DNA of 15,359 nt from Methanomicrobiales archaeon (GCA_017883495.1 JADGNL010000196.1:1-15359); one strand, 5' to 3'. Positions 6,246 through 14,500 are shown, counted from the stretch's first letter. The notes: generated by a model not told the origin, from the letters alone. Translations and numbers: made by a program.

Positions 6246-8255
6246 TCACGTCCCGAACTTTTCCGGGAACTGCGCGATCACGCCCTGCGAGAGCGCGTCC
6301 GACATCATCAGGATGTGGTCGTACACCACGTCCCACGCCGCGACGTCAGCCGTGTAGTCCATCGTATACCGCGCCACGAGCTCGTCCTTCGTCGTGGAGA
6401 GGTGCCGGTAGAGGAGGTCCTTGAGCGCCTGCTCGGTCCAATGCGGGTTCGCCCCGGCCAGGAACACGGCGATCTCATCCGCGTTCGCCGTCCAGTTCGC
6501 CTCCGCGGCGGCCTGGGCCGTGGTGTTGTTCGCCTTGACCGCGTTCACGATATCGACCGCGATCAGGATGTGCTGCCGGAGGAGCGCGGTCAGGTTCGCG
6601 CCGGCCGCGTCGCCATACACGGGCTTGATGGCGTCCCCGAGGTCGACCTGGTTCTGCAGGAGCCGCGCGGCCACGGCGTCCGTGCCGGGCGCGTCGTCGA
6701 GCGCGCTGATGATATAGAGCCGCGTGTACTCCGCGTGCTCGGTCCAGAGCTTCCGCATGCCGTTCTGGAGGTCGAGCTCGGCCTGCGTCACGGTCTTGTT
6801 ACCGGGGAACTTTTCGGGGAACTGCTTGAGAATCCCCATCGAGAACGTGTCCGCCATCATCAGGGCCTGCGCGTGCACATCGTCGTACGCGGCGATGTCG
6901 CCCGTCCAGTTCCCCGCGAGTCGCGCCCCCGCCTCGGCCAGCGTGGCATTGAGGTGCGAGTGCCACATCGTTTGCTGGGTCTGGTTCTCCCAGTTCGGGT
7001 TGAGGCTCGCGAGGTCCGCGGCGATCAGGTCCGCGTTCTCGAACCACTGCGCCTGGAGATCGGCCGCGGCGGTTGTGTTGTTCGCCTTGACCGCCTTCAC
7101 GAGGTCGGCCGCGATCAGCAGGTGGTTCTGGACCAGGTCGCCGAACTTCTGGGCCTCGGCGTCACCGTAGTACGGCCGCAGCGCGTCCTCCATGTCGTTG
7201 TAGTTCCGGAGGAGACGGGCCACGGACTCGTTCGTCCCGCCGGGGGTGTCGGCGATGTTGACGATGACCATGCGGGTCCAGAAGATGTGGTCCTCCCAGA
7301 GCTTGCGCCACTGCAGTTGCAGGTCCGCTTCGGCCTGGGTGAAGGTCGCATTCGAGGTCACGTTGCCTGTCGGGGTTGGGGTCGGAGTGACATTACCCGT
7401 CTCGGTCGGCGTCGGCGTTACGTTGCCCGTCTCCGTGGGCGTGGGAGTGACGGTCACGTTACCTGTGGGCGTCGGCGTCGGGGTCACGGTGGGGGCGCCC
7501 GCCCGCTCGAGGGAGAAGAAGTCCAGGTTCTGCGCGTCCCTGAAGAACTGGAGCCGGATGTAGTGGCTTCCTGCGGGCAGGGTGAGGTTCGCCGTCGCGT
7601 TCTCGTAGGTGTCGAACGACCCCGTCTGGGGGATCCTGACCTGCGCCTTCAGGACGCCGTCGACCCAGACCCAGACCTCGCGATCGATCCAGGGACTCGA
7701 CGCGCGGAGGGTCGCCACATACTCGCCGGCCTCGCTGACGTTGACCGAGTAGACCAGCCACTCGGAGGACTTGACGAACGCGACCGCGTTTCCGCTACCG
7801 CCGGCCTCGATGTCGACGTCGTCCTGGCGGTACGCGCCGCCCTGGTTCCCGGGCGTCCGGTCGAACCAGGCGATGCCCTGGCCGCCGGTGTCGTAGTCCT
7901 CAGCCTGGATCATCCCCGGGACCGCCGCGAGCGTCCCGGTGAACGGCTGGAACTCGTGCCCGGTGGCGACCGGAGTGGCCGTCGCGGTCGGCGTCACCGT
8001 CGGCTCCGCCGCGGATCCGTTTCCGGTACCGACGGCCGTTGTCGTGGTGGTCGTCGTGACGTTCGCCGTGATGTTCGCCGTGTCGTTCGCGGAGGTCTCT
8101 CCGGCGGCCTCAAGGGCCGCCCCGCTGCCAGTGCCCGTCGCCCGGGCCTGCGCCTGGGCGAGCGTGGTTCTCGCGACGGTCGGCGCCGCGAGGACCGAGA
8201 TCAGGACGACGGCCACGAGAATGGCCGTCAACAGATGTCGATGATTGGGTTTCAT
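6246..8255 (-). CDS. Secreted CBM6 protein with two tandem helical domains (family often mislabelled acetylglutamate kinase)
   Basis: A 669-residue exported protein. The start at 8255 has AAAGGA upstream (8265-8270) and a signal peptide (about 1-30). A Thr/Asn-rich stretch (about 35-100) and linkers carry many N-x-T sequons. A CBM6 module spans about 110-252 (QAEDYD, TPGN, GGAYR, DDVDIE, QNLDFF). A linker of TPTPTGNVT-type repeats follows (255-300). Residues about 306-486 and 490-669 are two copies of one alpha-helical domain 184 residues apart, sharing RKLW, WTR/YTR, RLL-N, YGDA, NADxIA, MM-D and KQF/AQFPEKF. His323/507, His378/562 and His434/618 are conserved between copies. From memory the helical domain resembles small Firmicutes proteins sometimes annotated as acetylglutamate kinase; I see no kinase motifs. 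Function unknown; probably a glycan-bound surface protein, possibly metal-binding. Confidence 0.85.
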   Translation of the reverse strand: MKPNHRHLLTAILVAVVLISVLAAPTVARTTLAQAQARATGTGSGAALEAAGETSANDTANITANVTTTTTTTAVGTGNGSAAEPTVTPTATATPVATGHEFQPFTGTLAAVPGMIQAEDYDTGGQGIAWFDRTPGNQGGAYRQDDVDIEAGGSGNAVAFVKSSEWLVYSVNVSEAGEYVATLRASSPWIDREVWVWVDGVLKAQVRIPQTGSFDTYENATANLTLPAGSHYIRLQFFRDAQNLDFFSLERAGAPTVTPTPTPTGNVTVTPTPTETGNVTPTPTETGNVTPTPTPTGNVTSNATFTQAEADLQLQWRKLWEDHIFWTRMVIVNIADTPGGTNESVARLLRNYNDMEDALRPYYGDAEAQKFGDLVQNHLLIAADLVKAVKANNTTAAADLQAQWFENADLIAADLASLNPNWENQTQQTMWHSHLNATLAEAGARLAGNWTGDIAAYDDVHAQALMMADTFSMGILKQFPEKFPGNKTVTQAELDLQNGMRKLWTEHAEYTRLYIISALDDAPGTDAVAARLLQNQVDLGDAIKPVYGDAAGANLTALLRQHILIAVDIVNAVKANNTTAQAAAEANWTANADEIAVFLAGANPHWTEQALKDLLYRHLSTTKDELVARYTMDYTADVAAWDVVYDHILMMSDALSQGVIAQFPEKFGT
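7356..7493 (-). repeat. TPTPT(E)GNVT linker repeats
   Basis: On the minus strand this tract encodes four near-copies of a Thr-Pro block ending in GNVT. Each copy therefore adds one N-glycosylation sequon between the CBM6 module and the helical domains. Confidence 0.75.
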
Positions 8256-8324
8256 GCGATCGGTTCCTTTCCCGCAGGGCCTCGCGGCAGCAGGGACCGA
8301 GAAGGGTGCCGAAGAATCGTTTGA

Positions 8325-8336
8325 AAATTATTTAAC
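8325..8336. promoter_or_regulatory. Shared divergent promoter (AAATTATTTAAC)
   Basis: This AT-rich island in GC-rich DNA reads as a TATA box in both directions: TTAAATAA toward the minus-strand gene (ATG at 8255) and ATTATTTAA toward the plus-strand gene (ATG at 8361). The plus start lies about 30 bases away, so that mRNA would be leaderless. The minus mRNA would have a leader of roughly 50 bases with AAAGGA. Confidence 0.55.
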
Positions 8337-8360
8337 CGTTCGCATGCAGTTGCCATCTCT

Positions 8361-9152
8361 ATGAACCTGGCCCCGGCGCCGGCACGGCCCCCGTTCGCGG
8401 CCCGGGTTCCGGACGATGGAAAAGGCAAAATACTCCCGCGCCTATCTCTCCTCGTGGAGCCGCGTTCGCCCGCTCCGGGGGCGAGAAGGGGAGGAATCCG
8501 CTCGCGCGAGGACTACCGCCGCTACCTCGAGGCCGACCGCCGGGCCCTCGAGCAGACGCGACGGCGGCCGCGGCTCTTCGGGGACGGCGTCTGGCGGTTC
8601 GAGCGCCTCCTCCGCGCGGTCGAGTACCACGAGGCCTGCCGGCCCGACACCTGGTACTTCCGCCCCCTCCTGAGCCTGCTCTACCTGCGCCTCCATTTTG
8701 CCCAGGTCAAGCTCGGCTTCACCATCCCGCCGCATGTCTTCGGCCCGGGCCTCTCCATCGCGCACCGCGGCACGATCGTGGTCAACTCGGCCGCGCGCGT
8801 GGGCGCGAACTGCCGGCTCCACGCCTGCACCAACATCGGCTCCTGGTCGGGGGCGGCGCGCGAGGCGCCGGTGATCGGGGACAACGTCTACATCGGGCCG
8901 GGCGCGGTCGTGTACGGGCCGATTGTCATCGCGGACCACATCGCGATCGGCGCGAACTCGGTGGTGAACACCTCGTTTGCCGAGCCGAACATCACGATCG
9001 CGGGCGCGCCCGCGCGCAAGGTCCGGGACGCGGGGACCACGCGGTTCGCCCCGCCCGGCGCGGTGCCCGGGGGCGCTCCCGCCGCCGTGCCGGAGGAGCC
9101 GGCCACGGCATCCCCGCCGCCGATCTGCGTGGAGACCGCGGGGATGCACTGA
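8361..9152 (+). CDS. Serine-acetyltransferase-like O-acetyltransferase (left-handed beta-helix)
   Basis: A 263-residue cytoplasmic protein. An N-terminal segment containing IRSREDYRRYLEAD (46-59) and a helical region (60-118) precede a hexapeptide-repeat beta-helix (about 120-220). His135 in the SIAHRG motif matches the catalytic His of serine acetyltransferases. The turns continue through GANCRLHACTNIG, PVIGDNVYIGPGAVV and GANSVVN, and end with the usual AGAPARKV. The second His of CysE-type enzymes (in an HP motif before the IGD turn) is absent, so the acceptor is more likely a sugar in surface-glycan synthesis than L-serine; this is inference. The first ~45 residues are Pro/Arg-rich and unlike the family, which usually begins near IRSREDY. 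A GTG at 8454, preceded by an AAAATACT TATA-like box, is an alternative start. The last ~35 residues are also low-complexity. Confidence 0.85.
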   Translation: MNLAPAPARPPFAARVPDDGKGKILPRLSLLVEPRSPAPGARRGGIRSREDYRRYLEADRRALEQTRRRPRLFGDGVWRFERLLRAVEYHEACRPDTWYFRPLLSLLYLRLHFAQVKLGFTIPPHVFGPGLSIAHRGTIVVNSAARVGANCRLHACTNIGSWSGAAREAPVIGDNVYIGPGAVVYGPIVIADHIAIGANSVVNTSFAEPNITIAGAPARKVRDAGTTRFAPPGAVPGGAPAAVPEEPATASPPPICVETAGMH

Positions 9153-9174
9153 CCGGGTCCGCGAACAATATCGC

Positions 9175-9186
9175 AAGCTTAATTGG
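9175..9186 (+). promoter_or_regulatory. Possible TATA box before the zinc-ribbon membrane protein gene
   Basis: AAGCTTAATTGG is the most AT-rich spot between the two genes and lies about 40 bases before the ATG at 9223, giving a leader of around 15 bases. No Shine-Dalgarno sequence is present. It is weaker than the other boxes. Confidence 0.3.
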
Positions 9187-9222
9187 AGTCGGCCCGTAAC
9201 CTCACCACATGGCGATGGCGGT

Positions 9223-10857
9223 ATGACCGAGTGTCCCGGGTGCGGCGGGCCGCTCGCCGGCGACGAGCCGAGCTGCCCCGCGTGCGGTGCGAGCATCGAG
9301 CGGGATCCCCCGACCCTGGAGGAGGCGGACGCGGAGATCGTGCCGTCCGTCGAGCCGCAGGGCGGGGACGAGCCGGGGAAGCTCTGCCCCGAGTGCGGTG
9401 CGCTCAACCCGGCCGAGGCCCGGTTCTGCGTCGGCTGCCGGCACGGGTTCGCGGGACGGCGCCCCTTCCTCGGCGTCGGCTGGATGGTGATCCCGGCCCT
9501 GATCGCCGTGGTCCTGGTCGTCGCGGTGGTTGCCGCGCTCTCCTTCGGCTTCGTCTCGCTGGGCCCCAGGGCTCCTCCGCCCGTGAACAATACGTCCGCG
9601 CACACGGGTGCGAACGATACGGCGCAGCAGGTGCTCAACCAGAGCCGGAACGTCTCGCACCAGAACACGACCGAGGTGATCGCCGCGCGGAACGGCACCG
9701 GGACGCTGACCGCGACGCCAACCCGGACGGTGGACCCGAACGCGACGCCGTGGAACGCGGCGGACGGCGCGGGGATCTACCACACGGAGGGCGGGACGCA
9801 CTACGTGGGGGACAGCGCCGAGATCCGGGCGCACCGCCCGACGCCCACGCCGCTGCCGTACAGCGGCGGCGACGGCTCGGGCCACGCGACGGGCCCGCTC
9901 GCGTGGGTCGGGACGGGCAACTGGTCGCCGGGGTTCATCGACCTGCCTGCGGGCGACGCGCAGGTGGTCCTGCTCTCGCAGGGGACGACCGCGTTCGTCC
10001 TGGCCGACCCGGCCGGGACCCGGGTCGGGTTCGGCGGGTTCCTGCCGCCGGGCGGGACGTACACGGTGCCGATCGCGGAGGCCGGCCGGTTCGTGATCGC
10101 CTTCGGCACGGCGAACGCGACGGACTCATGGTCCGCGACGGTCCTGCTGCCCGGATCGGGCGGCGGCCAGCCCGCGGCGCCGCCGGTGGCCACGCCCGCG
10201 ACGCAGATCCTCTCCTTCGCCGGGACCGGCGGGGGCTCGCCGGGGTCGTTCAACCTCTCGCCGGGAACGGTGCACGTGGCGCTGAACGCGGACCAGATGA
10301 CGATGGCCTACATCAAGGACCCCTGGGGCGTGACGCTCTCGACGGCCGTGGCCGGGCCGTACGCCGGCGGGTCGACGGCCACCATCACGCAGGCGGGAAC
10401 GTACCGCCTCGAGGTCTGGGGCACGGGCACCTGGTCCGCGACCGTGACCTGGACCGCGCCGGAGTCCACGGCGGCGGCCACGGCGGCCACGGTGGCGACG
10501 CTCGCCACGCCGCCGGCGACCCTCCTCGCGACGGACACGACGCCCGCGATCACGACCACGCCCGCGAGCATCGCGACGACGACCGCAACGGGCCCGATGA
10601 GCCTCGAGGGAACGGGGCCGAACACCACGGCGCCGTTCTACCTCAACGCGATGATGACGCGGTTCCAGTACACGCACGCCGGCACCGGCCACTTCTCGCT
10701 CAACCTCTCATCGACCGACGGCCAGTACGTCAACCAGCTCGAGAACTTCACCGGGCCGCTGGCTGGCGAGCAGGTCGTGACCATCGAGAAGGCCGGCCAG
10801 TACGTGCTCAGGGTCGAGGCGGACCCGGGCGCCGACTGGACCGTCGCGGTCACCTGA
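9223..10857 (+). CDS. Membrane protein: two cytoplasmic zinc ribbons, one transmembrane helix, three extracellular beta-repeats
   Basis: A 544-residue protein. The ATG at 9223 begins directly with a zinc ribbon (Cys4, Cys7, Cys18, Cys21). An acidic stretch and a second ribbon follow (Cys55, Cys58, Cys69, Cys72). A single hydrophobic helix at about 86-110 with basic residues before it predicts an N-in, C-out topology. The outside part starts with a sequon-rich Asn/Thr linker (121-210). Three related beta-domains of about 85 residues follow (about 224-310, 328-412, 458-544). Each opens with a G-T-G motif and has an EAGRF / QAGTY / KAGQY strand and a terminal W-(S/T)-(A/V)-T/V strand, separated by Ala/Thr/Pro linkers. 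Double-zinc-ribbon plus helix architectures are common in archaeal membrane proteins of unknown role. It could be a glycan sensor or anchor; no enzymatic motif is seen. A T-run follows the stop. Confidence 0.85.
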   Translation: MTECPGCGGPLAGDEPSCPACGASIERDPPTLEEADAEIVPSVEPQGGDEPGKLCPECGALNPAEARFCVGCRHGFAGRRPFLGVGWMVIPALIAVVLVVAVVAALSFGFVSLGPRAPPPVNNTSAHTGANDTAQQVLNQSRNVSHQNTTEVIAARNGTGTLTATPTRTVDPNATPWNAADGAGIYHTEGGTHYVGDSAEIRAHRPTPTPLPYSGGDGSGHATGPLAWVGTGNWSPGFIDLPAGDAQVVLLSQGTTAFVLADPAGTRVGFGGFLPPGGTYTVPIAEAGRFVIAFGTANATDSWSATVLLPGSGGGQPAAPPVATPATQILSFAGTGGGSPGSFNLSPGTVHVALNADQMTMAYIKDPWGVTLSTAVAGPYAGGSTATITQAGTYRLEVWGTGTWSATVTWTAPESTAAATAATVATLATPPATLLATDTTPAITTTPASIATTTATGPMSLEGTGPNTTAPFYLNAMMTRFQYTHAGTGHFSLNLSSTDGQYVNQLENFTGPLAGEQVVTIEKAGQYVLRVEADPGADWTVAVT

Positions 10858-10864
10858 TCCTCTA

Positions 10865-10869
10865 TTTTT
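10865..10869 (+). terminator. T-run terminator after the zinc-ribbon protein gene
   Basis: TATTTTTCCC begins seven bases after the TGA, in otherwise GC-rich DNA, which suits archaeal T-run termination. Confidence 0.45.
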
Positions 10870-11360
10870 CCCGCCCCCCTCCTTGGCGCTGCGCGCCTCG
10901 CCCACCCTTGCGAGACGAGTCCCTGTCGGATCGTCGTACGCCGGACGGCAGGGTGCGAAGGGAAAGGCACCTGGAGGACGCACGCAAAGCAGCGGCATCG
11001 CCGCGCCGGGGGAGCCGAGCGAGGCGGGAGGGCGTGGCGCGAGCCCCTTCCCCTTCGTGAAAGGTATGTGAAAGCGGAAACCCGCCGGAACGACGCCGCC
11101 ACCCTTTCTCTTCTTCGCGCCCGCGCGCATGTTTAGGCACCGAAACCGGGCGCGAACGTCGGACGCAACGCCCTCGAGCCGGCATAGAAACGGCTGGAGC
11201 GCCGTCAAAAATTCGAACAGAGTCTCTATCCTGCCCCCTTTCCTCTTTTACAACCCGTTCGAGCATATTACAAATTAACAGGTGCCACTCTCCCTGTCGG
11301 CCACCGGCCCCAGCCGGCGGGCGGCGGTGAAAACCATGGAGCACAGTTGTGAAATCACGG

Positions 11361-11389
11361 CGCGCAGCCCGGCCTTCCCGGGCGGCGCG
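11361..11389. other. Strong GC hairpin in the intergenic region
   Basis: CGCGC, A, GCCCGG, loop CCTTC, CCGGGC, G, GCGCG forms a stem of 5+6 pairs interrupted by a single A/G mismatch. A smaller inverted repeat, GTGAAATCAC (11349-11358), lies just before it. Confidence 0.5.
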
Positions 11390-11409
11390 GGTAGGGCGGG
11401 GGTAGACGG

Positions 11410-11427
11410 CCTTCGCTCGCGCGAAGG
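11410..11427. other. Perfect 7-pair hairpin in the intergenic region
   Basis: CCTTCGC TCGC GCGAAGG is a perfect stem with a four-base loop, 20 bases beyond the hairpin at 11361-11389. The pair of stems is what suggests a folded RNA. Confidence 0.5.
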
Positions 11428-11522
11428 AGAAAGAACTGAGAACAACGGCGGCCCCCGCCCTCGCCCAAAGAACCACCAGCGGCACGAGGGACGGGAACCA
11501 GCTGTACCGGTCTGTGCAGGCG

Positions 11523-11539
11523 CCTTTATCGCTTGCGAT
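11523..11539 (+). promoter_or_regulatory. TATA-like box overlapping a 12-base palindrome, before the primase gene
   Basis: CCTTTATCG (11523-11531) matches the TTTATC boxes elsewhere in the window and lies about 32 bases before the ATG at 11560. It overlaps the perfect inverted repeat ATCGC TT GCGAT (11528-11539), which would place a dimeric regulator directly on the promoter. Confidence 0.45.
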
Positions 11540-11547
11540 CGGTGCGC

Positions 11548-11552
11548 GGAGG
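11548..11552 (+). promoter_or_regulatory. Ribosome binding site GGAGG that sets the primase start
   Basis: GGAGG lies seven bases before the ATG at 11560. This supports that start over the upstream in-frame TTG (11533) and GTG (11542). If transcription starts near 11553 the site would be absent from the mRNA, so an upstream transcription start may also exist. Confidence 0.5.
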
Positions 11553-11559
11553 CGCGCTG

Positions 11560-14500
11560 ATGCCATCCGGTACAGCGGCACCGGACGGTCGTCCGGCCCG
11601 GTCGATCCTCGCCGCGCTCGAACTCCTGCTCGCGCCCGGGGCCGTGGCCGAGCTCCGCGCCATCGGCCGCGACGGCCGGGTCGCGTCGGGGTACTTCGAC
11701 GACCCGGCCCTCCTCGCGGAGAAGGCCGAGATCCTCGACGACGCAACGGAGTTCCAGGGGATCTACGTCACGCTCAATCCCGTGAACCCCGCGCTCCTCG
11801 CGCGGCGTGCGAACCGCGTGCAGTCGCGGCTGAGCGGGAAGGACGCGACCACGGCCGACGCGGATATCGTCCGCCGGCGCTGGCTCCCGATCGACCTCGA
11901 CCCGGTCCGGCCGAGCGGCGTCTCGAGCAGCGCGGACGAACACGCGGCCGCGATCGCGAGGGGGGACGCGATCCGCGAATTCCTGGGTCGTCAGGGCTGG
12001 CCAGCGCCGATTGCCGCGGACTCGGGAAACGGCGCGCACCTCCTCTACCGGATCGACCTGCCGAACGACGCGGCCTCCACCGATCTCGTGAGGGTCGTAC
12101 TCGCCGCGCTGGACGCGCGCTTCTCGACGGCGGAGGCGTTGGTCGATACCGCGAATTTCAACGCGGCGCGGATCTGGAAATGTTACGGGACCGTGAGCCG
12201 GAAGGGGGACTCGACGAAGGACCGGCCGCACCGGCGATCGGCGTTCGTCTCGAAGCCATACGAGCCCGCGGTCGTCACGGCCGAATTGCTCCGGGCGCTC
12301 GCCGCGTCCGTGCCCGCGCCGCCGGAGCGGCTCTTCGCCGCCGCGGCCGTCCCGGCCGAGCGCGGGACGGTGATCGACCTTCGCGCCTGGCTCGACGATC
12401 ACGGGATCGCGGTCGCATCGGAGAAGCCCTGGGAGGGCGGCACGCTCTACGCGCTCGCGCAGTGCCCGTTCTCCGACGCCCACGCCGACGGCGCGTACGG
12501 CGTGCAGTTCGCGAACGGCGCCATCCACGCCGGCTGCAAGCACGACAGCTGCGGCGGCGGCCGGCAGCGATGGCAGGAGCTCCGCGCCAAACTCGAGCCC
12601 GCATACGCCGGCCGGCCGGCCGTGTCATCGACCGTGGAACCCACCCACCCCGCTGCACAGTCGGCCGTACTGCCCGCCCGCCCACCCCAGCCCCCTCCGG
12701 GATCGAGAGACGGGATGGCCCTTCCATCGGTGTCCCCATCGCCGGAGGCCGACCCGGCCGTCGTCGCGACGGCGCGGGAGGTGCTGGAGCACGGCGACCC
12801 GATGCGGTACTTCCTCGACTGCTTCGGTGAGGACCACGTCGGAGATATCACCCTCGCCCGCTGCCTGATCATGTCCATCGCGTCCCAGACCGTCCGCAAT
12901 TCGCGGGGCCTCCACGTCTACGTCACCGGCGAGTCGGGCAAGGGAAAGTCGAGCGGCATGACCGCGATGCTGCGGCAGGCCCCCGAGGAGTACCGGCTCG
13001 CCGAGCGCATGAGCAACAAGGCCCTCTACTACTCGGACGACATCAACCCGGGCACCGTTCTGCTGCTCGACGACATCGCGCTCTCGGACGAACTCCAGGA
13101 GGTGCTCAAGGAGACGACAAGCAAGTTCGCCGAGCCCGTCCGCATGCGGACCGTCGACAAGGACCGGCGGATCAGGCGCTACACCATCCCCGAGCGCTGC
13201 GTCTGGTGGCTCGCGAACGTCTCCGCCCTCTACGACGAGCAGGTCCTCAACCGAATGCTCACCTGCTGGGTCGACGACTCCGAGGAGCAGGACCGCGAGG
13301 TCTTCCGCCGCAAAATGGCCGAACGCTCCCGACGGCCTGGCGACGGGGGCGACCGCTTCGACCTCCTCGTCTGCCGCGAGCTCTGGCGGCGGCTCCGGGC
13401 CGACGGGCTCGTCCACGTCGACGTCCCGTTTGCTGGCCGCATCCGCATGGCCTCGGTCCGCAACCGCCGCAACCCCGAGGTCCTCCTCGACCTGATCGGA
13501 AGCCACGCACTCCTCTTCCGCTTCCAGCGGCCGGCCGAGCGGCTCGAGGACGGCGGGCTCGTGGTGACTGCGACCGAGGACGACTTCCGGTACGCGGCCC
13601 GGCTCTTCGCCGATCTCCACACCTCCGGCGGCTCGCTCGATTCCAAGTTCGACCGGAACGAAGAGGTCGTGCTCTCGCTCGCGGCGCGGAACCGCGTCGA
13701 GCAGTTCACCCTCCACGACCTGCAGCGGTGGACCGGATGGACGTACCAGAAGGCCCGGCGAATCATGGTTGGCCACGTGCAGCGGGGCATCCGGTACCCC
13801 GGTCTCCTCGACCGGTCGCCGGCCCTGACCATGCTCGATCAGACCACGAGCGAGAACGACGAGCAGGGACGCGGTATCAAGCAGCGGCAGCTCGTCTTCC
13901 TCTTCGACGAAGGCGTCCACCGCGAATCGCGCCAGTCGGGCCTCGTCTGGCTCGACGCCGGGCCGACGGATCTTCATCGCGACGACCGATGGAAGAGTGA
14001 TGATAACGGTGATGAAAGACCTGATGGAACTCGAGAATCCGGAGGATCGGGAACGGAACGAAAAACGGAGGCCCAATCGGGCGAGTCGATCCGCGATGTT
14101 CCATCAACCGTGATCAGGCAGTGTCGGGACGAATCCTCTCTCGGGCCGTCGGCCGATCCGCTCTGTTCCCGAATTGATGAAAGATCGGACGACGATATTC
14201 TCGGAATTGTGACAGAATCAGGATCGGGGGCTGAAAAGGCTCCCCCCGATGTTTCATCAGATGTTTCATCACCGTGTTCATCAGGGTTACATCATCCGGA
14301 TCGATGTACCACGATCGACCCCCGCGCCTTCGTCGCGCTCGACGGCCCGGCCTTCGAGCCGTGCTCGGCCTGCGGAAGGAAGCCGTCGCACTACCGGGAG
14401 CGGCGCGCCGGCGAGCGCCGGCTCTGCGAGCGCTGTTACGCCGCGGCCGTGCGGCGCGAACAGCGGGCCGGGCCGCCGCTGCCGGACGCGATCGACCCGG

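Larger units (their letters stand above)
10858..11559. other. About 700-base gene-free stretch with hairpins, possible dispersed repeat or structured RNA
   Basis: No credible gene was found; frames open on both strands give Arg/Pro-rich low-complexity translations. The first part (10880-11100) is GC-rich and includes an imperfect stem (CCCTGTCGG pairing with a CGGCAGGG stretch, about 10920-10952). The part at 11200-11280 is distinctly AT-richer and contains CATATTACAAATTAAC (11264-11279), a possible TATA region. Strong hairpins follow at 11361-11389 and 11410-11427. The end holds the promoter of the primase gene. It could be a non-coding RNA gene, a dispersed intergenic repeat or the remains of a mobile element. 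Confidence 0.45.

Noticed and set aside
6315..8324. Plus-strand open frame of 669 codons opposite the minus-strand CBM6-helical gene, the same length as that gene
   Set aside because: The equal length is a coincidence; the frame is shifted by 69 bases and the translation is low-complexity Arg/Val/Gly-rich. The minus-strand frame has a signal peptide, CBM6 motifs and internal repeats.
9183..11060. Plus-strand open frame of 625 codons overlapping the zinc-ribbon membrane protein gene in another frame
   Set aside because: Arg/Gly/Asp-rich translation without structure. The overlapping frame has clear zinc ribbons, a membrane helix and repeats.
11282..11560. Plus-strand 92-codon frame ending just at the primase start
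   Set aside because: GTG start without a ribosome site, low-complexity translation, and the DNA is dominated by hairpins better explained as RNA or DNA structure.
10862..11746. Minus-strand open frame of 294 codons across the gene-free stretch
   Set aside because: It runs into the primase N-terminal coding region on the opposite strand, has Arg/Pro/Ser-rich texture, no recognisable domain and no promoter placed for it.
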